Assembly (NCBI GenBank): GCA_034769895.1
Contig: CM068373.1
Span: 285,109,379-285,173,378, forward strand
DNA: 64,000 nucleotides
DNA from: Magicicada septendecula
Taxonomy: Eukaryota; Arthropoda; Insecta; Hemiptera; Cicadidae
Direction: 5' to 3'
This document shows, piece by piece, positions 27,244 to 38,632 of the stretch; position 1 is the first letter of the stretch; each line of letters starts with the position of its first letter. Both the position numbers and the translations under genes were made by a program. A model generated the notes under the pieces. The model did no database searches. It was not told the origin of the DNA and saw only the letters and a list, made by a program, of their open reading frames with translations.

Positions 27244-27285
27244 TCAATGAGAGGCTTTATGCTGAAGCATAAAAACTCTCATTGA
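27244..27285 (-). other. Pre-polypurine-tract hairpin (E1 copy)
   Basis: Stem TCAATGAGAG/CTCTCATTGA (10 pairs) plus inner stem TTTATGC/GCATAAA with a TTCA loop on the minus strand. Compared with element A, outer-stem changes are matched on both sides (for example G.U to A-U, and mismatch to T-A). Confidence 0.75.
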
Positions 27286-28233
27286 CACATTCATACTGCC
27301 TAAAGGGATCAGTCAGGATATGTCGCCACAACCCCCTGTATGGTTTATATAAAAAAAATATAATTAACTCACCCTTGGTCCAGTGACTGTGACCGCACCT
27401 GAATGACCTTACTGGACTTCTCTCTCGAGATCCCAACACCATAAAGTCAGACAGGTACTTAACGCTCCTGCTCTGACGCGCTGGCCAGCTCAGGACCACC
27501 ACCACAGCATCACCAGACTCTGAAACAACAAATCAAAATATCAACTGGTGGCCTTATACAATACTATATCCCTAAGTGATCTGTTTCCCCTTAGCTGTGC
27601 TGGTTTGTATTAATAAGCACTGGTTTTTTCTTAACTCCTAACATATATATGAATACAGTATTTATTATAACAAAATATAGAACATCCAGCCACAATATCG
27701 ACATTCTTCATACCCTTCTCTTGTTACATCTTACTCCCAAAATTCAAAATATTCCTCTGATTCTATCAGAATTTAAATAAACATTTCCCATTACAATTAC
27801 AAATATCTCATCTCCCAAGTTACATCTAAAATATTTAAATTCATTATTAAAATTCTCTTAAACACATTTCAATCAACTGCATAATAACAAATTATTTACT
27901 TATATCTTTCTCAAACTTTGTTAATCATTTCCATCAAAACATCTCAAATCAACACAAAATCATTTTAGTACATTATAAAATCAACTACATATTCTACATC
28001 ATTGACATAATTCAATCTACTGTTCAATAATCCATTACTAACAATTTAGTAACCTCCTTCTACATCAAAATCTAATATCCCCCCCTTTATCCCAGTTACA
28101 ATTAGGTAAATCACCTCACGGGTAAACCGTGCAAGGCATTTACCTGGTTGCATAAACACTCTATTGTTTACACCCCTGGCTTGTAACGGCCAGCTCCCTT
28201 TCCACACACTCTATTGTTTGTTTAATGGTGGAC

Positions 28234-28256
28234 TGTAGCGCCCATTTGCATCCACA
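28234..28256 (-). other. Conserved small hairpin (E1 copy)
   Basis: Minus strand TGTGG...CTACA, the E1 version of the TGTGG/CCACA hairpin, with one G.U pair. The flanks GAAGCAAGAACG and TAGAGTGTGTGG match those in element A and G3. Confidence 0.55.
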
Positions 28257-28491
28257 AGAACTGAATTGTAATTAGGGTGTAGACGCTGCCTACCCCGTTC
28301 TTGCTTCAGCGTTATATAAAAATTCGGCGTTACTGATGTCCGAGGACACCAGTAATCCTACTATAATGATTCACACACCCTTAAAACGGCACTATCACCA
28401 CCTTCGATGATAGTCGCTGTTCCATAGTTATGTAGATTCCCCTGAGTTACCCCCCGGTTAATTTCTAAGTTCTCACCAATTTCACAGACAA

Positions 28492-28532
28492 CCAGCTATG
28501 GTCAGTTTTACAATAATTCTGCCCACAGCTGG
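28492..28532 (-). other. Conserved AGCT hairpin (E1 copy)
   Basis: CCAGCTATGG at 28492-28501 pairs with CCACAGCTGG at 28523-28532 with one mismatch. The G3 copy (41359-41419) has a 12-base perfect stem; at one position an A-T pair there is a C-G pair here. Confidence 0.6.
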
Positions 28533-28630
28533 ATGTCATCCAAAACCACGGTCTGGGCTGGTAAGGCCGGGACTGCCCAAAAGTGGGGAATCTATTAAAA
28601 AAACATACTATACATGTTTAAGATTCCTAC

Positions 28631-31600
28631 ACTCACATAATACATACAATACACTCATAATTAACATTGCGATCATTACATTAAAATAAACAATTCACAT
28701 TTAAGTTTGCATATAAAATTATAAACATTACATTTTAATTTCAATTGAACTTTTATTAATTAATTATCAATTATTTATCATTTACTATACCATTAACTTT
28801 TCCAAAAAAAAATTTTTTTTTTTTGTTTGTAATGGGTCAAATTAGAAGGTTCTTTATTTTTTATTAATCTTGGTTTTGATTTTGTTAAAAGTGTACAATT
28901 CACTTCATATATGGGGGCCACCACAGTTTAATTTTATATTAACATAGATCACCCAGTCAATCACTTTTAAATTGCCAGACTTCACCTGTAAGGAGCCTCC
29001 AGTACAGCAATGCAACATACACACAGTCAGTCAAAACAATTGTCAGACGCATTGCGTAATCACATAGCAGCAGCCTTGTGACACAGTCTCCAGTGTGCAG
29101 TTTGGTATCAGAGAGTAAGCAGCACCAGACAATAGAATTGTGAATTTAAAACAGGGGCCTCGGGTTTACAAGATAGGCCGTTAAAACAAATTTGGCCTAT
29201 CTTAGAAAGTGTGAAAACAGTCATTAAAAGTATTAACAGTGTACAAACAAAAAGTTTGCCGCCCAGTTCGTCACTGATCGTGTCTGAGCAGCCACAGAGC
29301 CGAGTGGGCTCTACAAAATTTTATAAGTTTTAATATCAAGAGTAAATTCAATTTCAACTAAAATGTGTCAGTGGTAGTAGTGAACATATGAGAAACCTCA
29401 ATCAGTTTTTTTGTGACGGCGACACAGTTATTTACGGAATAAAACGAGCTCGAATGGTCGGTCACCGCGTGCCGGCGGGGGTTATTATTTTAAATGTTAA
29501 GGGCAGGGTAAATTTTTTGTGTGTGTCTGTGAGAGTGTGTAAAAAATTGCAGGCTGGGCTCTGTCTGTGTCTATATTGATATGTAACAAGTAAGGTAAGA
29601 TCATAGGTTAAGTTAACTTGTAGCAGATTACAAAGAGAACAAAGAAAAAAAAAATGTAATTTAATCTGTAAAACCATGAACAACAAATTTTGGACAAAAT
29701 TTTAAATGATGCTAAAGAATTAAATTATCAATTCTCTTCATGCCAAAAAAGGAGTCGAGTCACTTATTTCACTAACCCATGAAACACGTTTGTATCTAGC
29801 GTACATGTGATCGAATCCCTGGACCCGAGTCTTTGCAGGTAGGTGGGAGATTTATTACTATAATTTGATAATTAAAAAATTTCAATTCGATTAGAGTGTC
29901 ACATGTTATCAACCTTCATTTTACATAACATTTTATTTATTATTACATTTTAACTATGATTTTCTGTTTGACATTTTGATCATTAATTAGTTTGGGTGAC
30001 TCTCAGTTATCCACAATGATCTGATTGATTGAATTGGCATTTATATATCTAACCTTACTCACCTTTCTTCCTATTAACAACAACCACTAACAGATTTACA
30101 TAGGGTGTAACCCCTCTTTCCTTTTTTATGCTTTATAAAAAAAACCTTTTTTTTATTTATTTTTTTTTGTATTTATTTTTTTTTGAAAGAGAATCCACTA
30201 GTTATTTAAAACTAGGCGAGAGCCTAGAGAAGCCAAAATGCGCTGGGTCCAGTATGACGGGACTTGCAATTAAACTCGGCTGTTAATTAACAATAACAAT
30301 TTTTTATTGTTGCCCCCATAATTCATTACATGCAAGTATCACATAAATCACCTAAGTATCACATTCCAATAAACAACAAAATACATAATAAATAAGTAGT
30401 GTCCACATGTTCCTTAAATTGTGTAAATAGACAATATATATCGAGCAACATCCCGTAAATTATATAAATTCCCCCCCCCTTACTAACACTTAACATTGAC
30501 ATCATATATAGAAACACAAAGACACATAGACTCATAATCGCATCACAATACCCAGGTTCGACCTGACCAACAGGCAGTATTTCTATAAAGCCCCAAAACC
30601 AGCAATCATAAATATTTAACTTCCAGTCACAATAATTCATTAACTTCCATTAAATTAAAAAATGTTAAAACCCCCAAAAGGATGATAATGACTAACAAAA
30701 AGCATAAAGATAGGCCGGACAGCCCATATGAATTGATAACATCTGATAAATTGCCCATTATGAGCATATGAAAATCTTTAAGTTTCTTGCACAGTATATA
30801 AGTGGGAAAAACCCTCATCACCTGAGTTTAAGCAATTGGCATGATTTTCTAAAATGTTAATTTTGTGTTACAAATCCTGATGGATACACGTATCAGGAAA
30901 TTGTTCCTTAATGAAAATGATTTAATTCAACTGACAAGAATCAGTAGCATCAATATGCTTTTACAAGGTCAAAATTATCAGTATATGCCCACAAAATATA
31001 AAATTTCTTTTCTCTTAAAGTCAGACATCTGTGTATAATTGATTTTATAATAACCGCCTGTTGTATCCTAGCAGATGTGGAAGCGCGCCAGCATGTACCA
31101 GACCATATGTGACAGGAATCAGACCTGCCTTAAACTGTATGAACATGTGCCTAACTTGAAAAAAAACTATGTCCATTTTACCCCCAGAAAACCGCCTGAA
31201 AAACGAAACCCCCAGCCCTTACATGTTAAACCGAAATGAAATTAAAATATGAACCCGTTCTGAACCAGCCGGAACAGAACCCATAACATATGACTTAATT
31301 TTATATTGAATAGTGTGATGACTCTAAGGCTCTTGTATATATATATAAAAAATATTTAAGAGTAAAAAAAAACTCTGGCACACTCCCCCAGTGCAGCACA
31401 CAATTACAATCATAGTACTTAGATTTATGGAGTTATATTATAAAAGTCACATAATGTTCATAATGAATGTTCAGTTGACACACCCCAGAGCGGACTGTCT
31501 AGCAGCGTAGGCACATGGTTTAAAAAGAAAATAATTTGTAACTCAGTTGAACGGCAGGCCGGGCCAACGAAAAATAAAGAGTTCATATCACCTTAATAGT

Positions 31601-32728
31601 GTGCGTAGGATGCATCTTGTGGCTGGTCAACAAACTCCCTCTTCCGAACAGGTGCGTGTAGGATGGCTCATGGCTGGTGAAGGTGTCGTTACACCAGCAG
31701 AGACCAATATCTCCGACTAGGAGCGAGAACCCTGAGAATTCACAAAAGATTAGAAATTCTGTTCGCTAAAATGTGCACCCTAGTTCCAGGTAATGACCTC
31801 AGAACGGGCCTTCCAACCAACTCAAGATAAATGCATAAGTCTTTGTTTCAGTTTTTTTTTTTTTGAAAATGGCCTGAGAGTAATCAAGTCTGCAAGGTGA
31901 TAATGAATGCACTAAATAAAAAAAATAAAATTAAAGAGTGTCTAGTAAAAGCCACTTGCACTTGCTCTGACCCGTGCCGACATAACCAAACAAGTTGGCC
32001 GTGCCACGTGGCAACCCAATTATCGTAATTTGTCGGAAAATGACCACATTACAGGCACTTACGGTTACACACAAGCAAAATATAAATAGTTTTGTATCTG
32101 AGGGTGGTCTCACAATTTATTTTAACTGCCATAATTAATTAAAAAGAACACTCTTGCAGTCTATTGCATGCACGTGCATAACTTGCACAATTCAACTCCG
32201 TCTATACGTACTGACTTTAGCTTATAAATTTACATAATGCTTTACCAAATAATTACAGTGACTCTTGTATAATAATTGAAAAAAAATATATGGGCTGTAT
32301 ATACTGAACATCGAATAAATCTCTTACAACATACACACTCGTCCGATCGCACCAAGTATATTCTCTTTTCGCATTCGCCTGAATATATTTAAGTTTAATT
32401 ATTTAATTATTTTTGAAGCATTCTATAGCATGCTGTAATTACTTACCGGGAAGTCTCGAAAATCTAGCCTGCCATTAGGTGTAGGAGAAACTACGCAATA
32501 ATGTCTGTCCGGGTTGGGGAGCCTACTGATTCCTTTTTGAGAGCTGAAGTCGAACTGCCCGTGCAGTTACAATCCAACAAACAGCAAAATTTTGACGCAA
32601 GATGGCGCAGGCAGATTCAACAGTGCAGTCTAGATATCTGCGTTCTAATCGACATTTGTACTCCCGTTTATGTTAAACAAAATTTATAAAACCTTCCATT
32701 GCCGGATTATGCAAACACCGGCACACCC
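28631..32728 (-). repeat. X 3' LTR (carries a solo-LTR insertion)
   Basis: Matches 37516-38632 joined to 48086-48463. Without the solo LTR it is about 3.0 kb. The 5' copy lacks a further segment corresponding to about 30171-31690, most easily a deletion in the 5' copy between T-runs. Near its minus-strand start lie a TATA-like TTTTATAAAT (about 32690) and a strong donor CCCGGTAAGT (about 32452), so the promoter-proximal exon may be spliced to gag. ORFs inside are short and not conserved. Confidence 0.8.
28828..29903 (+). mobile_element. Solo LTR 1, in X 3' LTR
   Basis: TGTAATGGGTC...GTGTCACA, 1076 bp, flanked by TGTT at 28824-28827 and 29904-29907. The other X LTR has the empty site with one TGTT at 37709-37712. 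It is related to solo LTR 2 (34477-35674), sharing the start TGT(A)..GGGTCAAATT and an internal GGCGGGG / CTGGACCC stretch. Internal ORFs are not credible. Confidence 0.93.
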
Positions 32729-33790
32729 CCACCCCAAAAGGGCAACCTGGTTGCCCCACACTTGAACTCGGGAGGATACCCTGGAATGTACCCCCTTCCA
32801 AAGCGAACCTAGTGGACTAGGTGATCATGGCGGCCCAGCAGTACTTGCTCTCAGGAGAACAGGGAAACCTCACAACTGCGCCCATCCCCATGCGACCCTC
32901 TCCACCATGCCACCCCACGGGGCCGCCTCAACACGTCACCCTCTCCGGTGACCATCACCTACTCCCACCGGTCCCACTCACATACCCGTCCGAAGACCCA
33001 ACAAGGTATCACCCACCTTGGTATGTGAGTGACCATACTACTTCTCGTCCATCTCTTGGACCGACCAGCCACATGCACCAACAAGGCATCTCCATCCTTG
33101 CCATATGGCTGGCCCACATCCCTACACAAGGGCGGACGGCCCCGCTTAGCCAGACAGAGAGGACCGCACCCAGGGCACGCGAACATTAATCTCAACTTTT
33201 ACTCAACAAAAACACCATGACTAGCAAGGGGGTTTTACTTCTCCACCGACGTCGATACACAATAAATACAACCTCTCTCTCAACAAAAACACCAGGGAAA
33301 CCGGAGAATGCAGCATGGCTCGACCTCTACACTAACCCACAATCAAGATTTACAACCATTAACCAGAAACAACAGCACGCTATCACTCTCTATCATAACC
33401 TTCAGAACCCAAAACAGGGGAACTTACAATCTCCAAGACCACGACAAATCTAAGGGCACTCTCCAACTCTCTAACTTTCTCCATGATAACCTTCCAGAAC
33501 AGGGGAAACTGACAATCTCGAGGACCACAATCTAATCACTTCCGGCAAGTCTCTCTAACTCCTTATTGATAGATTTTTTTTTATACTAAGGAAGGGGAGG
33601 GGTAGGAAAATCGGGAAGATGAAACGGGGCAAGGATCATTGAAAGGTCAATAGCTAGGACTAAGGGTAAGGACAAGGTTCCCTCCAAAAAGGAGACTGAC
33701 TGGAGAAAACCAAGGCTCGCGTGGGCAGGGGCGCAACCCTGAAGTAGACGAACACCACTGGGACTGTGGGGAACATCTACCCGCTACCCG
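32729..33790 (-). other. X 3' non-coding region with polypurine tract
   Basis: The minus strand reads TTTTGGGGTGGGGG directly before the LTR start TGTGCCGG, a good polypurine tract (32729-32742). The rest is GC-richer than its neighbours, with inverted repeats such as CTCACATAC/GTATGTGAG (near 32978-33029). Overlapping ORFs on both strands are Pro- or Arg-rich and I do not support any. Confidence 0.5.
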
Positions 33791-34476
33791 TTAACCTCTT
33801 CTTCTTACCTTTCTATGACGGACTTTAGGTACTCTTTCCTTCTGGACACCACTCTCGGCGAAATTATTTCGTGTTGAGCTGTACTGGCTGGTTTCCTCTG
33901 AATCAGCATTAAGGCAACATACCTCACTACCTTCACTCCGCTTTGGATTATGCTCATCACCTAACTCCTCTACTTGTCTTTTTTCCAATCCTTCCTTCTT
34001 TTCCTCCTCCTCTACAATTTCCCCTTTTTCATCCCCATAATCCAAATCACCATCACGACACTGCATATCCTCAGCATCTTCCAGTTGCTCCTCTGATCCA
34101 TCTTCAACTGCATCTTCCCTCAGCTCCTCACCAATTTCTTCATCACATTGGTCACCAGCCGCTTCACAAACTTCTTCACCAACTTCTTCTCCAATCTCAT
34201 TAACATCCTCGTTTTCATCAACACGTTCATCATCAACATCATCACCATCACATCCACTTCCGCCATCAGAACACTGCACATCCTCGTCCTCCTCTAGTTG
34301 CTCACCTGGTCCACCTGAAACTTCTTTCCCTTCTTCGGAATCCTCAACACTACTTACAGAAGCCGTCTGCACATCTTCACACACTACATCATTCTCACTC
34401 ACACACTCCACGACGCCGCCGCCAAATTCCTCCTCAACTTCTGCCTCATCTACTTCTACCAGACTTGCAGCATGGA

Positions 34477-35674
34477 TGTAGCGGGTCAAATTTTGGGTGT
34501 TTTTATTTTCAACAGTATGGGATAATTATATTTTTATTCATTTCATTTTGGTCGGGAGCCTTATAAAAAATGACGAAATAACTGTGTTATTGTGCAACGT
34601 TATTTAACAAGCAACAGCACGATGTTGAGAAACAGAGTTTGGAACAAAGGCGATGGGCAATTTCAGTGGTGTAACACGGCAGAGGAATTTGCATCTCCAC
34701 AAAATTCGTAGAAATCTGTACTGGTGTGGCAGTGCACACATGTCACTACGCGCGCATGGGCGCATACCCAAGCGAGATTGGAAAACTCAAGATGGCCAGC
34801 GAGTAAAAAATGTTCATCGTCTTCTCTAAAACCTCCCGGAAGTCGCATGAAACTCCGCCTACTGTTGGTGACATCAGCGGAACCAAGTCCAATATCGGCC
34901 TCTGGACACACACATATACCAGCTATAATCTATGCATAAACTGGATATGCCGCAGCAAGTCAACTGTATACGGCGACTAAAACCCGGTGGCATTGAATTC
35001 CCGCTTCCGCCAGTTCAACCAAGCACATGCAGCAGTTCGTCCCAAGGAGTACCGGCCGGTGCATCTCGAAGGGGTTAGCTCTTCTCAAAATTTAAAAAAA
35101 AAATGTGGCAGTAAAAGTGAATCAATCTTTTTAAAACAGTGGCAGTGATGCGGGAATAACTACAGAACAACAACATCCATATTTGTTATTTTTTTGTTTA
35201 TTTTTCAGGACGATTACAAACTTAACACGGGGCGGCCACGAGGTCACGGAGGAACGCGTTGCAGGCGGGGATTTTATATAATGCATTATATTAATCAATT
35301 AGGGTAACGGGGGTTGTTTTTAAGAATGTGAGAGTGTGTGAGCAGCTGGGCTATCTTCTTAGACGTAAGTAATATTATGTAAGGCTATTAAATAAGATGT
35401 ATAAACAAGAGTTACCCAACCTTTAAAAACATGTAAGACAATTTATTTGGAAAACAAAATTATAAAATCGCACTATTTGATTATTAAACAAAATTAATTT
35501 CTCTTCCAAAATGTATTGTGTAAATCATTCACGTAACCTTGAAAACTACGCTTGTATCCCAAAGTACGTATGAGACCCTGGACCCAAGAACTCGCAAACG
35601 GTAAGTGTAAGTTTTTTTTTATTATGGTATGGTTTACTAAGCTATTTAAATGGTAATAAATAAGTAATTTCACA
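34477..35674 (+). mobile_element. Solo LTR 2, in X acidic ORF
   Basis: TGTAGCGGGTC...AATTTCACA, 1198 bp, flanked by TGGA at 34473-34476 and 35675-35678. Related to solo LTR 1. Its insertion explains why the acidic ORF is in two pieces. It contains a donor-like CGGTAAGT near 35598. Confidence 0.93.
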
Positions 35675-36024
35675 TGGACATCCCCTTGTCCACCCGCAAC
35701 CTCAGAAACACTTGCAGCCTGGACATCCCTGTGTCCATCCGCAACCTCAGACTCTACAGTCTCCCTAACACCTACAACTATACCTTCCTGTGCAGCATCC
35801 GCAGACCGCTCTTCTGCCTGTTCCTTCGATTCCTCTCCTTCACCACTCTCAGCAACTACAACGTCCTCAACCTTTTCCACCCTGGAATCCAGCTCTCCAG
35901 GTTCATGTGCAATGACTAAATTAATTTCTACTGGCGATGGTAAAGCTACAGTCTCAAGTGACTTCTCACATCCCGGCGTAGGCGATGATGATGTTACCGG
36001 ATCTGGATCCCTCACGAATGATAC

Positions 36025-36054
36025 CGGGACAAATTCTGCAGCATCTGGATTCAA
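36025..36054 (-). other. PAM2 motif (PABP MLLE-binding) in X acidic protein
   Basis: Encodes LNPDAAEFVP, residues 45-54 of the 36186-start reading. The PAM2 consensus is L-N-x-x-A-x-x-F-x-P and all five fixed positions match. The ataxin-2-like context (SWL before, VSF after) strengthens it. PAM2 motifs bind the C-terminal MLLE domain of cytoplasmic poly(A)-binding protein. Confidence 0.75.
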
Positions 36055-36277
36055 CCATGACGTCCTCTTCGAGTCCTGTAACTCAGTATTAACTGACGTG
36101 TTCTTAGGCTCTTGTATTGAGCCACAGAAGTTATTCCGCTTTTCTTCTTCTGCTTCACCTTCTTCATCCACTACTCTCTTAGGCACTTGTACTTCCTTTG
36201 GAACCTTTAAAGTGTCCTTTTTCTCCGAATAGGAATAACGCCTTGCTACCGGCTCCCTACTTGCCGATGTTTGTTCC

Positions 36278-37045
36278 CTAAGCTGTAGCTGTTGTTACCG
36301 TCTTCTCACTTGCCACCCCCTTGTAGCCTCCATTACTTCCGGAATATTCAGGCTTTCTAAACGTCTCTTGTGTTCTCCTCCAACCACCATGTTTGTCCTT
36401 TTTAGGTCTTCCTAACAAACCACTGGAGTACTGGACATCTGTAGCATCTCTTCCCCGGGACTCGTAAACCTCCTGGACCGTTCTTGAAACCACACACAGC
36501 CGTTCGAGGTCCGCAAAACAACGTGGACGGTCCACGAATATCAAACGTGATCTCTCTTGGGGATTCAGTCCTTCCAGAATTGCTTGTATAACTTCTGTCT
36601 CGGGCAACCCCAACCTTAACACCCGGGCAGCTTTCCGTATATCATGCACGAAGTCCCCTAACGCCTCTCTGTTGGCCTGTAGGCGATAGAATAACTCAAA
36701 CTTAAGCTGGGCACGTAGTCGAATGGGTAGGAAGAAGTTCAACACCTCCCCATGGAAAGCATCAACACTGTCACCCCAACGCAGAGTGTTGGTGACCAGC
36801 TCAGCCAACGGACCCCGGAAATACGGGTATATAAGAGACAAGACCTCCCTATCGGACACCCCCGGGAAATCTGCCAACTGCAGCACAAGATCTAAGAAAA
36901 CCAGCAACTGCTCCTCATCTATTCCATCTAACACTGAAAGTTTCTGGAGAACTCCTGAAAGAGGGTGGGACAATTTCTGATAGCATACCGCCACCAGAAT
37001 TGCACAATTCAAAACAAACGATAATAAAACAAATCCCCACTAAAC
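36278..37045 (-). CDS. gag: X Gag (retrotransposon capsid-type protein)
   Basis: About 255 codons open from a stop near 37047 to TAG 36278-36280. The core matches the Retrotrans_gag pattern: VLSLIYPYFRGPLAELV, FFLPIRLRAQLKFELFYRL, GDFVHDIRKAARVL, AILEGLNPQERSRLIF and CFADLERLC. The C-terminus is basic (RPKKDKHGGWRR) without a CCHC knuckle. There is no ATG in the frame; an AG acceptor-like TTTAG sits exactly at the upstream stop, so the start may be supplied by splicing from the LTR exon, which carries a donor. Role: would form the particle that packages X RNA. The missing start codon leaves open that this copy is defective. Confidence 0.75.
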
Positions 37046-37515
37046 ACCTAACACAAACATGACCTACAAAAACATATTCATAAGAATCAGAAAAAACTCA
37101 AGTACTATCCTTCCTTTGAGCGACCCCCGGGTTCTCTAGCGCTGCGGAGACCTGGCCTACTTCTGAACCACCTACTAACACCACAGAAGGAAACAGGCAC
37201 AACCAACAATTCCTAACATACATAACACCAAACATCAATCCGACACACACGTCTCACCAACACATAACTAACAGACACAAACTAGTAATCAGAGTTCCCA
37301 ATTCGGGAACTAGTAATCAGAATTCGCAACACAGGAATTTAGTCGGTGACGGTACCGACTTCCGATCGGGCCATACCGCATCCTGCCAATGCCACACGCT
37401 ATACTCCAACCTCGAATCAGCAACCTTCTATCACCCAGGCAACGCTTGAGACCCCCCGGCAGTTCAACATCTCAAATTTTCCGGACACAAATACCCGCCC
37501 CAGTGGTGCGATCAG
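37046..37515 (-). other. X 5' internal leader
   Basis: Between the X 5' LTR and gag. No TGG-type primer site lies directly after the LTR; the nearest is TGGGGCGGG about 13 bases in. A short repeat CACAAACTAGTAATCAGAxTTCxCAA occurs near 37268-37330. No gene. Confidence 0.4.
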
Positions 37516-38632
37516 ACTCACATAATACATACAATACACTCATAATTAACATTGCGATCATTACATTAAAATAAACAATTCACATTTAAGTTTGCATATA
37601 AAATTATAAACATTACATTTTAATTTCAATTGAACTTTTATTAATTAATTATCAATTATTTATCATTTACTATACCATTAACTTTTCCAAAAAAAAATTT
37701 TTTTTTTTTGTTATCAACCTTCATTTTACATAACATTTCATTTATTATTACATTTTAACTATGATTTTCTGTTTGACATTTTGATCATTAATTAGTTTGG
37801 GTGACTCTCAATTATCCACAATGATCTGATTGATTGAATTGGCATTTATATATCTAACCTTACTCACCTTTCTTCCTATTAACAACAACCACTAACAGAT
37901 TTACATAGGGTGTAACACCTCTTTCCTTTTTTATGCTTTATAAAAAAAACCTTTTTTTTATTTATTTTTTTTTACACCAGCAGAGACCAGAATCTCCGAC
38001 TAGGAGCGAGAACCCTGAGAATTCACAAAAGATTAGAAATTCTGTTCACTAAAATGTCCACCCTAGTTCCAGGTAATGACCTCAGAACGGGCCTTCCAAC
38101 CAACTCAAGATAAATGCATAAGTCTTTGTTTCAGTTTTTTTTTTTTTTGAAAATGGCCTGAGAGTAATCAAGTCTGCAAGGTGATAATGAATGCACAAAA
38201 TAAAAATAATAAAATTAAAGAGTGTCTAGTAAAAGCCACTTGCACTTGCTCTGACCCGTGCCGACATAACCAAACAAGTTGGCCGTGCCACGTGGCAACC
38301 CAATTATCGGAATTTGTCGGAAAATGACCACATTAAAGGCACTTACGGTTACACACAAGCAAAATATAAATAGTTTTTTATCTGAGGGTGGTCTCACAAT
38401 TTATTTTAACTGCCATAATTAATTAAAAAGAACACTCTTGCAGTCTATTGCATGCACGTGCATAACTTGCACAATTCAACTCCGTCTATACGTACTGACG
38501 TTAGCTTATAAATTTACATAATGCTTTACCAAATAATTACAGTGACTCTTGTATAATAATTGAAAAAAAATATATGGGCTGTATATACTGAACATCGAAT
38601 AAATCTCTTACAACATACACACTCGTCCGATC

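Larger units (their letters stand above)
27236..28630 (-). other. E1 3' non-coding region
   Basis: Lies between X and the 3' LTR. It aligns with the 3' region of G3 (39833-41490) and partly with element A (12660-12800 and 14041-14421). It carries three hairpins (listed separately) and the conserved module at 27310-27600. The short minus ORF 27257-27505 overlaps the module and is probably not coding. Confidence 0.65.
33791..36186 (-). pseudogene. X acidic protein with PAM2 motif, interrupted by solo LTR 2
   Basis: Two open segments, 36186-35675 and 34476-33791, are in the same frame once the solo LTR and one TGGA copy are ignored, giving roughly 400 codons. Upstream the frame stays open to about 36296 and overlaps the gag end by about 18 bases in the +1 frame; the first codon given here is GTG and there is no ATG, so translation may depend on frameshifting or splicing. 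The first part has a perfect PAM2 motif (LNPDAAEFVP). Then follow repeated DVQAASVSEV-like units and a long Glu/Asp-rich region with two copies of an EQLE..ED.QC.DG unit, and a basic end (VRHRKVRRRG). Acidic plus PAM2 recalls the PABP inhibitor Paip2. Function is inferred; the copy is broken by the solo LTR. Confidence 0.65.

Noticed and set aside
30359-30821. Hydrophobic minus ORFs in the X 3' LTR
   Set aside because: Lie in a block missing from the other LTR, AT-rich, without homology.
32821-33535. Pro/Ser/Thr-rich plus ORFs and an antisense Cys/Arg-rich ORF
   Set aside because: Several overlapping frames open because of base composition; opposite to X transcription; no match.
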